Shown piece after piece: positions 15,422 to 24,762 of a DNA stretch of 34,385 bases. Below the pieces are notes generated by a model. That model worked only from the letters and a program-made list of their open reading frames with translations, was not told where the DNA came from and made no database searches. The stretch's first letter is position 1. Every line of letters starts with the position of its first letter. Position numbers and translations under genes: made by a program. The DNA is from Pseudomonadota bacterium (GTDB lineage: Bacteria; Pseudomonadota; Alphaproteobacteria; GCA-2731375), in assembly GCA_027623205.1 (NCBI GenBank), contig JAQBYC010000045.1, positions 1 to 34,385 on the forward strand. The letters run 5' to 3'.

Positions 15422-16658
15422 CGCCGACGGCCTCCGTCCCGGCCGCCGCGGTGGCGTCAAGATAGCGCCGGTGATAGCGCCGGCCCAGCGCGGTCATGAT
15501 TTCATAGCCGATGGTGCCGGCCCTGCCGGCCACCGCGTCAATGGTCTCGCCACCGCCGCCGATCAGTTCGACCAAGGCGCCGGGATGGGCTGCATCCAGT
15601 GGCGCCTCGGTAACATCAAGCGTGATCAGATCCATGGAAACGCGCCCCACGACTGGTACCGAAATTCCGGCAAGACGACCCATTCCTTGCCCGGACAACG
15701 AGCGCAGATAGCCATCAGCATAACCCACCGGAACCGTGGCTATGCGCCGTGGTCCTGTGGCCCGATGGGTGGCACCGTAGCCAACGCATTGGGGAGTGTC
15801 AATTTCCCGCACCTGAATGATCTTGCCCCACAGGCGGACCACCTCCCGCATGGGGTTGGCCTGCGCCGGTGTCGGATTGACGCCGTAAAGGGCAACGCCG
15901 GGCCGCACCAGGTCGTAATGATAGTCGGACCCGAGAAAAATGGCCGAGGAATTGGCCAGGGACGCGGGTGCGGGGGGCAAGGCGGCCCTCAGGCGGTCAA
16001 ACAATTGGCGCTGTTCAGGGTTCATGGCATGGCCGGGTTGGTCCGCACAGGCCAGATGGCTGATCAGAAAACGCAGGTCGATGCCAGCCAGGCGCGCCGG
16101 CGCGGCGGCCAGGGCCATGGCGTCATCGGCCGACAGTCCCAGCCGATTCATGCCCGTATCCAGATGCAGGGCGGCGGCCAGGGCCCCGGTCCCAGACGCC
16201 CCGGCCCCAGACGCTCCGGTCGGTGATATTTGGGCCCGGCTTTTGCGGGCCCAAAGGTCAAGCTGTTCCAGCGTGTTCAATACCGGGATCAGACCGTGGG
16301 CCAGGAAGTCCTCCTCGGTGCCGGGCAAAATGCCATGCAGAACGTAAATTTCGGCGCGGTCGTGATCTTGCCCAACAGTCTGGCGCAGGCTTTGACGCAA
16401 GGCGATCCCTTCGCCCACATGGGCCACAAAGAAGGTGCGGCAACCCAGCCGCGCCAGCAGCGGCCCAACCTGATCCGCGCCGAGGCCATAGGCATCCCCC
16501 TTCACGACGGCGGCGCATTCCGCCGTGCCCGCGCGCCGGCTCAGAACTTGATAGTTTGCCGCCAGGGCGGCCAGGTCAATTTCCAGAACCGCGCCGGCTT
16601 GGGCGCCGGGAACGCCGGCAAATGACCTGGTATAATCCGTATCGGTTCTAGCGCTCAT
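15414..16658 (-). CDS. alr: Alanine racemase
   Basis: PLP enzyme making D-alanine for peptidoglycan. The 414-residue protein has AVVKGDAYGLG with the PLP lysine at about 53, HLDTGMNRLG, SNSSAIF-like LANSSAIFLG, YDLVRPGVALYG, the catalytic Tyr in CVGYGATHRA, VPVGYADGY and RVSMDLITLDVT. A short Gly/Ala/Ser/Thr linker near residue 148-158 is encoded by a 15-bp triplicated tract and is probably neutral. The start overlaps the end of dnaB by 11 nt and the end overlaps mlaE by 8 nt, so all three are probably cotranscribed. Confidence 0.94.
   Translation of the reverse strand: MSARTDTDYTRSFAGVPGAQAGAVLEIDLAALAANYQVLSRRAGTAECAAVVKGDAYGLGADQVGPLLARLGCRTFFVAHVGEGIALRQSLRQTVGQDHDRAEIYVLHGILPGTEEDFLAHGLIPVLNTLEQLDLWARKSRAQISPTGASGAGASGTGALAAALHLDTGMNRLGLSADDAMALAAAPARLAGIDLRFLISHLACADQPGHAMNPEQRQLFDRLRAALPPAPASLANSSAIFLGSDYHYDLVRPGVALYGVNPTPAQANPMREVVRLWGKIIQVREIDTPQCVGYGATHRATGPRRIATVPVGYADGYLRSLSGQGMGRLAGISVPVVGRVSMDLITLDVTEAPLDAAHPGALVELIGGGGETIDAVAGRAGTIGYEIMTALGRRYHRRYLDATAAAGTEAVGDV
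16183..16227. repeat. 15-bp tandem repeat inside alr
   Basis: Three units on the plus strand: GCCCCGGTCCCAGAC (16183-16197), GCCCCGGCCCCAGAC (16198-16212) and the diverged GCTCCGGTCGGTGAT (16213-16227). The unit length keeps the alr frame and encodes the low-complexity segment SPTGASGAGASGTGA between two conserved blocks. Confidence 0.8.
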
Positions 16659-18165
16659 CGGGATAGCGGCCCGCGACCTCCAGGTTTGAGAACTTGGTGA
16701 ATTCCCGCTCGAACTGCATGCGGACCGTGCCGGTGGGGCCGTGACGCTGTTTGCCGATAATCACTTCGGCAATGCCGTGGATCCGGTCCATTTGTTCCTG
16801 CCATTTCAGGTGATCCGGCGTGTTTTCCTCGGGCTGTTTGCGTTCGTGATAATATTCTTCCCGGTAGACGAACATGACCACGTCCGCGTCCTGCTCGATG
16901 GAGCCCGATTCACGCAGATCCGACAGCAGGGGTCGCTTGTCCTCGCGCGCCTCCACCTGCCTGGACAGTTGGGAGAGAGCCAAAACAGGGACATTTAATT
17001 CCTTGGCCAGGGCTTTCAAACCCTGGGTGATTTCGGAAATTTCCTGGACCCGGTTCTCGCCGCGGCCCGAGCTCCGCAGCAGTTGGAGGTAATCAACCAC
17101 GACCAGACCCAGGTCGTGCTGCCGTTTCAACCGCCGGGCCCGGGTGCGCAGGGCCGAGACGGTCAAGGCCGGCGTATCATCAATATACAGAGGCGCCTGT
17201 TCGATGGCCTGGGACGCGGTCACCAGACGGGAAAACTCGTCCGAGGTGATTTCGCCCCGGCGGATCTTTTCCGAGGTGATGCGGGCCTGTTCCGCCAACA
17301 GGCGGGTGGCTAATTGCTCGGCGGACATTTCCAGGCTGAAAAATGCCACGACCGCGCCATCGACGACCTTTTCCTGGCCAGTCTCCAGCCGTTTCCGCTT
17401 GATGTTATGGGCTGCGTGAAAGGCGATGTTGGCGGCCAGCGCTGATTTGCCCATGGCCGGCCGGCCGGCCAGGATAATCAGATCGGATGGATGCAGGCCG
17501 CCCAGCTTTCGGTCCAGATCGACCAGACCGGAGGAAACACCGATCATCTGGCCGTCCCGTTGGAAGGCTGCCGCGGCCATGTCGATGGATGAGGCCAAAA
17601 TGGTGTCGAAGGACACCAAACCCCGATCCGACTGGCCATGTTCCGCCAGATTGAACAAATTCTGTTCCGCGGCTTCGATCTGCGCCCCGGCCTCCACGTC
17701 GACATCCGCGACATAGGCCTCGTTGACCATGGTCTCGCCGATTTCGATCAGGCCCCGGCGCAGGGCCAAATCAAAGATCGTCCGGCCGTAATGTTGGGCG
17801 TTGATCACGGTGACCGCGGCGCCGGCCAAACGGGCGAGATATTGCGCCCCGCCGACTTCCGCCAGGGCCTCGTCCTGATCAAAGAAATACTTCAGGGTTA
17901 CCGGGTTGGCGATCTGTCCCCGTTCGATCAGCTTGAGGGCGGCGGCATAAATGCGCTGGTGGCCCGGTTCTTGGAAATGTTCCGGGGCGAGGAAATCCGT
18001 GACCCGATTGGCGGCATCGTTATTGACCAGGATCGCGCCCAGCAAGGCTTGTTCGGCTTCAAGATTGGCCGGCGGCGTGCGGTAACCGGCGGTGGACTCC
18101 GGTTCTCCCATTTGGATTTCCCCAATGGTGGCGAGAACCGGACTATTTGGTCTATCTGCATTCAT
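16648..18165 (-). CDS. dnaB: Replicative DNA helicase DnaB
   Basis: Hexameric helicase of the replication fork, 505 residues. The N-terminal DnaB domain starts at PPANLEAEQALLGAIL. After the linker come Walker A GRPAMGKSALAANIA, FFSLEMSAEQLATRLL, VVVDYLQLL (Walker B), LAKELNVPVLALSQLSRQVE and SDLRESGSIEQDADVVMFVYREEYY, then KQRHGPTGTVRMQF at the C-terminus. No intein or insertion is seen. ATG 18165 is taken as the start; ATG 18111 is an alternative, because the family homology begins only after it. Overlaps alr by 11 nt. Confidence 0.96.
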   Translation of the reverse strand: MNADRPNSPVLATIGEIQMGEPESTAGYRTPPANLEAEQALLGAILVNNDAANRVTDFLAPEHFQEPGHQRIYAAALKLIERGQIANPVTLKYFFDQDEALAEVGGAQYLARLAGAAVTVINAQHYGRTIFDLALRRGLIEIGETMVNEAYVADVDVEAGAQIEAAEQNLFNLAEHGQSDRGLVSFDTILASSIDMAAAAFQRDGQMIGVSSGLVDLDRKLGGLHPSDLIILAGRPAMGKSALAANIAFHAAHNIKRKRLETGQEKVVDGAVVAFFSLEMSAEQLATRLLAEQARITSEKIRRGEITSDEFSRLVTASQAIEQAPLYIDDTPALTVSALRTRARRLKRQHDLGLVVVDYLQLLRSSGRGENRVQEISEITQGLKALAKELNVPVLALSQLSRQVEAREDKRPLLSDLRESGSIEQDADVVMFVYREEYYHERKQPEENTPDHLKWQEQMDRIHGIAEVIIGKQRHGPTGTVRMQFEREFTKFSNLEVAGRYPDER

Positions 18166-18374
18166 ATGGCGGCAACCTATCACGGCGGGCGGCCGCTTCC
18201 CCCGTTCGATCTCCGCAGCCTGGGAAAAGCTGTGGGCAACAGAACGAAGCATCCCCTGAATCCCGTGCATAACTGTCATTGGCCGATGAAATCATGCAAC
18301 AATTCAGAACCCGGTTGGAGGACCAAAGGGCCGCACAAAAAGTTCCGCGGCAGGCAAAAATCCGGCGTCCCGGT

Positions 18375-19622
18375 TTACGCCGCGCGCGAATCGGATTTGG
18401 CGCCCCGGCGCGCCCGCCGCCTTTCTTCATCAAAGATATAGTCGCGGGTTTGCGGTGCCGCGTCCGCCGTCTTTGTCAACTGCACCTGAAAGACGACGTG
18501 GCCGCCGTATCGGAAGGCGACTTCGCTGCTGCCGAGATAAAATTCCCACATGCGGCAAAAGCGTTCGTCGAACAAGGCAGCGACCTTGCCCCGGTTGGCC
18601 TGAAACCGCCGGCGCCAATGGCGCAATGTTTCAGCGTATTGCAGGCGGAAAACCTCGACATCGGTAATGTACATGTCGGCTTTTTCCACGGCGGTTGAGA
18701 TTTCCGACAACGAGGGGCTGTAGCCGCCGGGAAAGATGTACTTGTTGATCCAGGGGTTGGTTGCGCCAGGCCCATCGGCCCGGCCAATGGTGTGCAGCAC
18801 GGCAACGCCGTCATCAGTCAAAAGTCCCCGCACTTTGCGGAAGAATTCGCCGTAGTGGCCAAGCCCCACATGTTCGAACATGCCCACCGAAATGATGCGG
18901 TCGAACGACCCTTCAACGCTCCGGTAATCTCGCAACGCAAACGAGACGAAGCGATCCAAATTCGCCTCGGCGGCCCGTTGATTGGACAATTTGTGCTGTT
19001 CCCTTGACAAGGTCACGCCTTGGACCAGAACATGTTCGTACTGCGCAAGGTGCAGGCCCATGCCGCCCCAGCCCGAGCCGATGTCGAGCACCCTATGGCC
19101 TGGCCGCAAGAGCAGCTTGGCTGCCAGGTGCCGCTTTTTGTTCAACTGCGCCGTCTCCAAGTCGTCTTGCGGCGATCGAAAATAGGCGCAGGAATATTGC
19201 CGGTCTGAATCCAGGAACAGATCATACAAGTCGCCCGTCAGATCATAATGATGGGCCACGTTGCGCCTGGCCCGATGGGCCGGATTGTATTGCCGCAAAC
19301 GCCGGGCGGTCGCGCGTAGGGGAGTGGTGACGAATCTTTGCAGCCAATGATCTGGTTGCCCCCAGCCGATGTTTCTGCCCACCAGGTCGAGGAAATCAAA
19401 AATTTCGCCATTCTCCACCGTCAAGGTGCCGTTCATATAGGCCTCGCCGGTATACAGCATGGGATTGGTAAACAGTTGCCACTGCAATGCGCGGGTATGG
19501 AGGCGTACGGTGATCTCTGGTCCCACCCGGCTTCCCTCAAAACGCTGGCTGCGTCCCCCAACGTCGATTACGGTCAAGCAACCCGTATGCATCAGTCGAT
19601 TCAAAAACCCGGCTAAAAACAT
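18375..19622 (-). CDS. cfa: Cyclopropane-fatty-acyl-phospholipid synthase family methyltransferase
   Basis: A 415-residue SAM-dependent enzyme that adds a methylene group to unsaturated acyl chains of membrane phospholipids. Visible: N-terminal lipid-binding domain, VAHHYDLTGDLYDLFLD, YSCAYFRSPQDDLETAQ, SAM motif HRVLDIGSGWGGMGL, VTLSREQ, FDRIISVGMFEHVG (catalytic core Glu), NPWINKYIFPGGYSPSL and a C-terminal region with RRFQ.NR and MWEFYL. ATG 19622 is preferred, because GGGGG lies about 7 nt upstream; ATG 19640 is possible. Single gene between rplI and dnaB. Confidence 0.92.
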   Translation of the reverse strand: MFLAGFLNRLMHTGCLTVIDVGGRSQRFEGSRVGPEITVRLHTRALQWQLFTNPMLYTGEAYMNGTLTVENGEIFDFLDLVGRNIGWGQPDHWLQRFVTTPLRATARRLRQYNPAHRARRNVAHHYDLTGDLYDLFLDSDRQYSCAYFRSPQDDLETAQLNKKRHLAAKLLLRPGHRVLDIGSGWGGMGLHLAQYEHVLVQGVTLSREQHKLSNQRAAEANLDRFVSFALRDYRSVEGSFDRIISVGMFEHVGLGHYGEFFRKVRGLLTDDGVAVLHTIGRADGPGATNPWINKYIFPGGYSPSLSEISTAVEKADMYITDVEVFRLQYAETLRHWRRRFQANRGKVAALFDERFCRMWEFYLGSSEVAFRYGGHVVFQVQLTKTADAAPQTRDYIFDEERRRARRGAKSDSRAA

Positions 19623-19779
19623 GATTAACCCCCGGTGCAACTTCCTCGCTTTGACTGGTTCCTTTCAGACGGCACTCGCCAGCCTCGCGGTGAGCGCCTG
19701 AATTTTAACTCAAACCTGAACCGGGGGTAAAGCGTTAATGGATTATGGCAAGTATCAGTTCTGCGCATGACTGCCGCGC

Positions 19780-19811
19780 AAAAAAAAGGCGGCACGGAAA
19801 CCCGCGCCACC
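19780..19811 (-). terminator. Rho-independent terminator after rplI
   Basis: On the minus strand: GGTGGCGCGG, loop GTTT, CCGTGCCGCC (10 pairs, two of them G-T), followed directly by eight T. It lies 76 nt past the rplI stop and ends the rpsF-rpsR-DUF2232-rplI operon before cfa. This is the clearest terminator in the window. Confidence 0.88.
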
Positions 19812-19886
19812 TCTGTTTCTAAACGATAATCGGTGTTATTGGCTGTCTTTGGCCACCGTCGGCACCGTTTTCGCGTCGGCGTCTTC

Positions 19887-20444
19887 CTACGCCTCCGCCT
19901 CTTCTGCCATCGTTGCCTCGTCCGCTAAATCAGCGGCATCCAGATCGTCGTCCTCCTCGGCCGCGGGATCCTCGCCGGCAGCCTGCCGCGCCCCCTCTGC
20001 TGCAGAGCGGGCGACGTTGGCGATAACGTTGATGTGAACTTCCGGGTGCAGGTTGACCCGGACCGCATGCAGGCCAAGGGTTTTGATCGGTCGGTTCAGC
20101 GCGACCTGAGAGCGCTCTATCTTGAAGCCGATCGCATCCAGGCCTTCAACGATATCGCGCACCGAGACGGAGCCATAAAGCTGACCCGACTCGCCAGCTT
20201 GCCGGATCACCATGAAGGTCGTTTCCGGCATGGATTTAGCCACGCTCTCGGCTTCCGCGCGCAGCACCAGATTGCGTGCTTCCAACTCGCCGCGGCGGGT
20301 CTCGAACGACGCCAGGTTTTCCGCCGTGGCGCGCTGCGCCTTGCCCTGAGGCAGCAAATAATTGCGGGCAAAGCCGTTCTTGACGCTGACCACCTCGCCC
20401 ATTTGACCAAGTGACTCAATTCGTTCCAAAAGGACGACGTCCAT
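19887..20444 (-). CDS. rplI: 50S ribosomal protein L9
   Basis: Structural protein of the large ribosomal subunit. The 185-residue product begins [19 protein letters not shown] and has the L9 signature [16 protein letters not shown], a central helix and a C-terminal domain with [12 protein letters not shown] and HINVIA. The last 35 or so residues are an Ala/Glu/Asp-rich acidic tail beyond the usual 150-residue fold, a common alphaproteobacterial extension. The start codon shares one base with the stop of the DUF2232 gene (TAATG). Last gene of the operon, closed by a strong terminator. Confidence 0.96.
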   Translation of the reverse strand: MDVVLLERIESLGQMGEVVSVKNGFARNYLLPQGKAQRATAENLASFETRRGELEARNLVLRAEAESVAKSMPETTFMVIRQAGESGQLYGSVSVRDIVEGLDAIGFKIERSQVALNRPIKTLGLHAVRVNLHPEVHINVIANVARSAAEGARQAAGEDPAAEEDDDLDAADLADEATMAEEAEA

Positions 20445-21394
20445 TATTCCTCCTTACCGGCGTTGCCGCCGCTGTCGCCGGCACCGCCGGTACTGTTCAA
20501 ATCATTGCCGCCACGCAAGCGTAGCAGTGCGTTCACCAAGCCCACGCCGGCAACGATCACCGGCAGCGGCCACAACAATAAAAGTCCATAAAACAGGATC
20601 AATATGGCCACGCGCCCTTTCCAGGGCCGCGAAATGCCATGAATGACTGCTAAACCGAGGAGGAAATACGGCACAATGGCGATCGCTGCAAGGGTTTTAC
20701 CAAATACCCCCGGCAGGCCGCTCAGGCTGGACAGCAAAAGGGCCGCCAACAACACCCCGATCCAGGCCACCGGCAAGCGAATATCCGCCAATTCCGGGGT
20801 GGGACGCAGGTTGTAGCCAAAGCGCACCAACAGGCCCTGCGCCAGGGTGCCATTGAAGATCAGGCCTAAAGTCCAGGAGACCGCAAAAAAGGCCGGCAGA
20901 TAGTCAAGCAAGGCCAGTAACATGTCCCGCTGTTCCGGCTCCGGGAAGGCCGCCGCGAACGGCGCCATCACGGTTTCCAAATAGGTCATCAGGCCATCGC
21001 CAAACAGCCCCATGGCAGCCAGAGCCAGCACAAACCCGGCCAACGCCATGCCCGACATCCATAACAGCAAATGCCCTGGCGGATACCAATGCAACTGGCC
21101 ATGATTGTCGCTGCGCGACAACAATGCCTGACGGCTCAAGACAATGACGGGAAGGCCATAAACCAGTGCTTGTGTCGCGGCAAAGGCCGGACTGGTGAAG
21201 GGTAGGCTCACGGCACCGGCCACCAGCATGGCAATGCCGGCGCCCCGTACGCCCATGCCCAGGCCGGCCAAGAACAGGGGCAAGGGCGCGATATAGGCCA
21301 GCAGCAAACCGCCAGAGGCCGGAAGCGTCAGCGCAATCTGAAGCAAGCCGCTTATCAGGCCAGCCGCTACGGCGATTGAAATGTTTCGTGACAT
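20444..21394 (-). CDS. DUF2232 family membrane protein
   Basis: A polytopic membrane protein of about 316 residues with eight or so hydrophobic segments (for example [54 protein letters not shown]). It has the layout of DUF2232 proteins, which in alphaproteobacteria regularly sit between rpsR and rplI, as here. The function is unknown. Start ATG 21394 (MSRNISIAV) is preferred over ATG 21430 because membrane homology begins there, but the choice is not secure. Overlaps rplI by one base. Confidence 0.82.
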   Translation of the reverse strand: MSRNISIAVAAGLISGLLQIALTLPASGGLLLAYIAPLPLFLAGLGMGVRGAGIAMLVAGAVSLPFTSPAFAATQALVYGLPVIVLSRQALLSRSDNHGQLHWYPPGHLLLWMSGMALAGFVLALAAMGLFGDGLMTYLETVMAPFAAAFPEPEQRDMLLALLDYLPAFFAVSWTLGLIFNGTLAQGLLVRFGYNLRPTPELADIRLPVAWIGVLLAALLLSSLSGLPGVFGKTLAAIAIVPYFLLGLAVIHGISRPWKGRVAILILFYGLLLLWPLPVIVAGVGLVNALLRLRGGNDLNSTGGAGDSGGNAGKEE

Positions 21395-21475
21395 TGCCAA
21401 GGACCCGCCGGTTACCGCCCGGGGGCCCATAATACCGCCCGTCGGGTTATACCAGGAAGGGCAGGGTTGAAGGAT

Positions 21476-21733
21476 CTATTGCAGAACGAACGGCAACAAA
21501 GCCAAAATCCGCGCCCGCTTGATCGCGCGCGCCAGTTCCCGCTGCTTCTTGGCCGATACCGCGGTAATGCGGCTGGGGACAATTTTACCCCGCTCGGACA
21601 AATAACGCTGCAACAGCCTGACGTCCTTATAGTCGATCTTGGGCGCATTGGCGCCCGAGAACGGGCAGGTCTTGCGCCGGCGGTAAAAGGGCCGCCGCAG
21701 GGGGAGCTGTGAAATCTTGACATCCAGGGACAT
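21476..21733 (-). CDS. rpsR: 30S ribosomal protein S18
   Basis: Small-subunit protein that pairs with S6 on 16S rRNA. The 85 residues contain [34 protein letters not shown] and the S18 signature [19 protein letters not shown]. Starts 3 nt after the rpsF stop. Complete. Confidence 0.97.
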   Translation of the reverse strand: MSLDVKISQLPLRRPFYRRRKTCPFSGANAPKIDYKDVRLLQRYLSERGKIVPSRITAVSAKKQRELARAIKRARILALLPFVLQ

Positions 21734-21736
21734 GTG

Positions 21737-22231
21737 CTAATCCTCTTTGCTTTCTTGGCTCGCCGCGGCGCCATCCAGGCTCGCCGCGTTTTCGACTGCG
21801 GCGTCACCCGCCGCGACTTTCCGGGCGGGGCCGTCGTCGTCTGGACGGCTGTCACGCTCGGAGTGCTCGCGGTCACGGCCTTCGCGGACGCCGCGCCCAC
21901 CACGTCCGCCACGGGACTGCATCATCGCTGAAGGGCCTTCCTCCAACTCGTCGACGCGTACGGTCATGTAGCGGAGGATGTCCTCGTGCAGGCGCAGGTT
22001 GCGCTCCAACTCCAGCACCGCAGCAGAGGGCGCATCCAGGTTCATCAAGACATAATGACCCTTGCGGTTTTTCTTGATTCGATAGGTAAGGCCGCGTACC
22101 CCCCAATATTCGGTCTTTGCGACCGAGCCGCCATTGTCCGCCACCAGCTTGGTGAAATCTTCGGTCATGGTTTCAACCTGTTGGGATGAAACGTCCTGGC
22201 GCGCGATAAACACGTTTTCGTATAACGGCAT
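21737..22231 (-). CDS. rpsF: 30S ribosomal protein S6
   Basis: Small-subunit protein, 164 residues. The S6 fold starts at [20 protein letters not shown], with [20 protein letters not shown] and LNLD-like [20 protein letters not shown], then [15 protein letters not shown] disordered Arg/Gly then acidic tail of about 60 residues follows ([19 protein letters not shown]). ATG 22231 is chosen, because GGAG lies about 11 nt upstream and the fold begins here. First gene of the rpsF-rpsR-DUF2232-rplI operon, divergent from fabD. Confidence 0.96.
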   Translation of the reverse strand: MPLYENVFIARQDVSSQQVETMTEDFTKLVADNGGSVAKTEYWGVRGLTYRIKKNRKGHYVLMNLDAPSAAVLELERNLRLHEDILRYMTVRVDELEEGPSAMMQSRGGRGGRGVREGRDREHSERDSRPDDDGPARKVAAGDAAVENAASLDGAAASQESKED

Positions 22232-22443
22232 GCTTGTCCGTTGCTCCTTCGGTACGGCCCGCGGGACACCCAGGGGTCGTGTTGTCAATATGGCCGCAGT
22301 TCGTACTTGCGGGCCGCGTGGATTAACCAAATCGTTAAAATAACCTGCCAAATGGCCTTGCCTGATTTAACCGACGCCAGCGTTGCCGCTTTTGTCCAGG
22401 CGGCAGCCATGCCAAAGCGGCCCGGCGACCCAGGTAAGGCGCG

Positions 22444-22461
22444 GCATATATGCACATATGC
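22444..22461. promoter_or_regulatory. Palindrome in the rpsF-fabD divergent promoter region
   Basis: GCATAT, 6-nt spacer, ATATGC in the intergenic region between the divergent ribosomal-protein and fatty-acid operons, about 86 nt ahead of the fabD start. It is one of the few AT-rich spots there, so it may overlap a promoter or be an operator. No consensus was matched. Confidence 0.3.
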
Positions 22462-22546
22462 GGCGAGGGCGCAAGCCGGCTTGACAGGTCCGGACCACTG
22501 GCTATGAAGGATGGCAGAGTGGATCATTGCAGTAAGGGAGGTGGCC

Positions 22547-23488
22547 ATGGCGCGCGCTTTAGTATTTCCGGGTCAAGGCAGCCAGACCGTGGGTATGGGG
22601 AAGGCATTGGCGGATGCCGTGCCGACCGCCCGCGCGGTCTTTGAAGAGGTCGACGAAGCGTTGAACCAGAACCTCTCGCGGCTGATGTTCGAAGGGCCAA
22701 TCGAGGAACTGACCCTGACTGAAAACGCCCAACCTGCCTTGATGGCCATGAGCCTGGCCGTGGTGCGGGTGCTGCGGCACGACGGCGGGCTGGAATTCGG
22801 CAGACATTGTCAATTCGTCGCCGGCCATTCCCTGGGCGAATATTCCGCCCTTTGCGCGGCCGATGCCCTGGATCTGGATGAGACGGCGCGCCTGTTGAAA
22901 CGGCGCGGCCAGGCCATGCAACAGGCGGTGCCGGTGGGACAAGGCGCCATGGCAGCGCTGCTGGGCCTGGACTTCGAGACGGCCCAGGCGGTTGCCCGGG
23001 ACGCGGCGGAAGGTCAGGTTTGCGATATCGCCAATGACAATGCGCCGGGCCAGGTGGTCGTCAGCGGTAATGTGGAAGCGGTTGAACGGGCGGTGGATTT
23101 GGCCAGGGAACGGGGTGCGCGGCGGCCCATGCTGCTGCCGGTCAGCGCGCCGTTTCATTGCGCCCTGATGCAGCCGGCAGCGGACGTCATGGCGGATGCC
23201 TTGCGACAATCGCAGCTTCGCGCGCCGGTGGTGCCCCTGATCGCCAACGTCAATGCATCCGCCGTGTCCGAGCCGGCGGAAATCCGTGATCTGTTGGTGA
23301 AACAGGTTACAGCCATGGTGCGCTGGCGGGAATCGGTGCTGTTTTTGCGCGGCCAAGACGTGGACAATCTGGTCGAAGTCGGTGCCGGTAAGGTGCTGAC
23401 CACCATGCTGAAACGTATTGACAAGGAAATATCCGGCCAGGCGGTGAGCGAGCCGGAAGATATCGAAGCTTTCCTCAAATCGTTGTAG
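22547..23488 (+). CDS. fabD: Malonyl-CoA:ACP transacylase
   Basis: Loads malonate onto acyl carrier protein for fatty acid elongation. The 313-residue protein has FPGQGSQTVGMGK at the N-terminus, the nucleophile Ser95 in AGHSLGEYSAL, LLKRRGQAMQQAVP with the CoA-binding Arg, and SAPFHCALM with the catalytic His. ATG 22547 has GGAGGT 6 nt upstream and is clearly the start; earlier in-frame codons are leader. First gene of fabD-fabG-acpP-fabF. Confidence 0.97.
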   Translation: MARALVFPGQGSQTVGMGKALADAVPTARAVFEEVDEALNQNLSRLMFEGPIEELTLTENAQPALMAMSLAVVRVLRHDGGLEFGRHCQFVAGHSLGEYSALCAADALDLDETARLLKRRGQAMQQAVPVGQGAMAALLGLDFETAQAVARDAAEGQVCDIANDNAPGQVVVSGNVEAVERAVDLARERGARRPMLLPVSAPFHCALMQPAADVMADALRQSQLRAPVVPLIANVNASAVSEPAEIRDLLVKQVTAMVRWRESVLFLRGQDVDNLVEVGAGKVLTTMLKRIDKEISGQAVSEPEDIEAFLKSL

Positions 23489-23526
23489 ACCAAACCTTAT
23501 TCGTCAGTTTTTGGGAGCTGTGAGCC

Positions 23527-24264
23527 ATGTTTGATCTTTCCGGAAAATCCGCCCTGGTCACCGGCGCCTCGGGCGGCATAGGTGGCGCCATTGCCCGTCA
23601 TCTGCATGGCGCTGGCGCCATGGTCGGGCTGTCGGGTACCCGGGTCGATGCACTGGAGACGCTGGCGGCGGAACTGGGTGGGCGGTGCGCGGTACTGCCC
23701 TGTAACCTGGGCGATGGGACGGCGGTGAGCGCCCTGATCGGTCAGGCGGATGACGCTCTGGGCGCAGTGGATATTGTTGTCAACAACGCCGGCCTGACGC
23801 GGGACAACCTGGCCCTGCGCATGAAGGATGAAGATTGGGAAGAGGTCATGGCGGTAAACCTGACCGCGGCCTTTCGCCTGTCAAAGGCGGCCTTGCGGGG
23901 CATGATGAAACGGCGCTGGGGCCGAATCGTCAATATCACCTCTATTGTCGGGGTAACGGGCAACGGCGGGCAGACCAATTACGCAGCCTCGAAGGCTGGT
24001 ATCATTGGCTTCAGCAAATCACTGGCCCAGGAAGTTGCATCGCGCAACATCACCGTCAATTGCCTGGCGCCGGGCTTCATCCAGACCCCGATGACCGATG
24101 CCCTGGATGCGGCGCAACGGCAGACACTGCTGGCCGGCATTCCGGCGGGGCGATTGGGTGTGGTTGACGACGTTGCCGCCGGCGTGTTGTACTTGGCCAG
24201 TGACGAGGCCGCGTATATTACCGGTCAGACATTGCATATCAATGGCGGCATGGCGATGATCTGA
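23527..24264 (+). CDS. fabG: 3-oxoacyl-[ACP] reductase
   Basis: NADPH-dependent reduction of beta-ketoacyl-ACP. The 245-residue SDR has TGASGGIGGAIA, NNAGLTRDNLALRMK (FabG-typical), catalytic Ser139, Tyr152 and Lys156 (NITSIVG, NYAASKAG), CLAPGFIQTPMTD and the C-terminal YITGQTLHINGGMAMI. TTGGGAGCTGTGAGCC upstream gives a ribosome site. It follows fabD by 38 nt. Confidence 0.97.
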   Translation: MFDLSGKSALVTGASGGIGGAIARHLHGAGAMVGLSGTRVDALETLAAELGGRCAVLPCNLGDGTAVSALIGQADDALGAVDIVVNNAGLTRDNLALRMKDEDWEEVMAVNLTAAFRLSKAALRGMMKRRWGRIVNITSIVGVTGNGGQTNYAASKAGIIGFSKSLAQEVASRNITVNCLAPGFIQTPMTDALDAAQRQTLLAGIPAGRLGVVDDVAAGVLYLASDEAAYITGQTLHINGGMAMI

Positions 24265-24431
24265 TGCGGCGCTATGATCAATCGACGCCGGTGCATTCGG
24301 GGTCTTGGCCTTTGTGAACGTTCATGCTACCAAGCCACGCCTTTCCTGTTTGGCAAGCGAACCGGCCAGCATGGTAGAGTCAAAATTAATGTATGAAGTT
24401 TTACAAACCGATAGCGCGAAGGAATTAACAC

Positions 24432-24668
24432 ATGAGCGATACTGCCGATCGCGTAAAAAAGATCGTTGTTGAGCATCTGGGCGTGGAAGAAGACAAAGTT
24501 ACCGTGGATGCCTCATTTATAGACGACCTCGGCGCCGACAGCCTTGATACGGTTGAATTGGTGATGGCGTTCGAAGAAGAATTCGGCATCGAAATTCCCG
24601 ATGATGCCGCGGAAAAGATCGCCACCGTCAAGGATGCCATAACATTTATCGACGCCAACGCTTCCTGA
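24432..24668 (+). CDS. acpP: Acyl carrier protein
   Basis: Acidic 78-residue carrier of growing acyl chains. The phosphopantetheine site is Ser37 in [20 protein letters not shown], and the fold ends with [20 protein letters not shown] lies about 9 nt before the ATG. The 167-bp spacer after fabG includes an AT-rich segment (about 24370-24430) that probably carries a separate promoter, as usual for this highly expressed gene. Confidence 0.98.
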   Translation: MSDTADRVKKIVVEHLGVEEDKVTVDASFIDDLGADSLDTVELVMAFEEEFGIEIPDDAAEKIATVKDAITFIDANAS

Positions 24669-24762
24669 ACCGCATCCCGTCGCGGGTCCGTGCCGCGAAC
24701 CCCGTGGCAGGAGCGCGTGCGGGCTGTCAGGTTAGTGTTGGTTGCGCCGACGGAGGCTGGAG

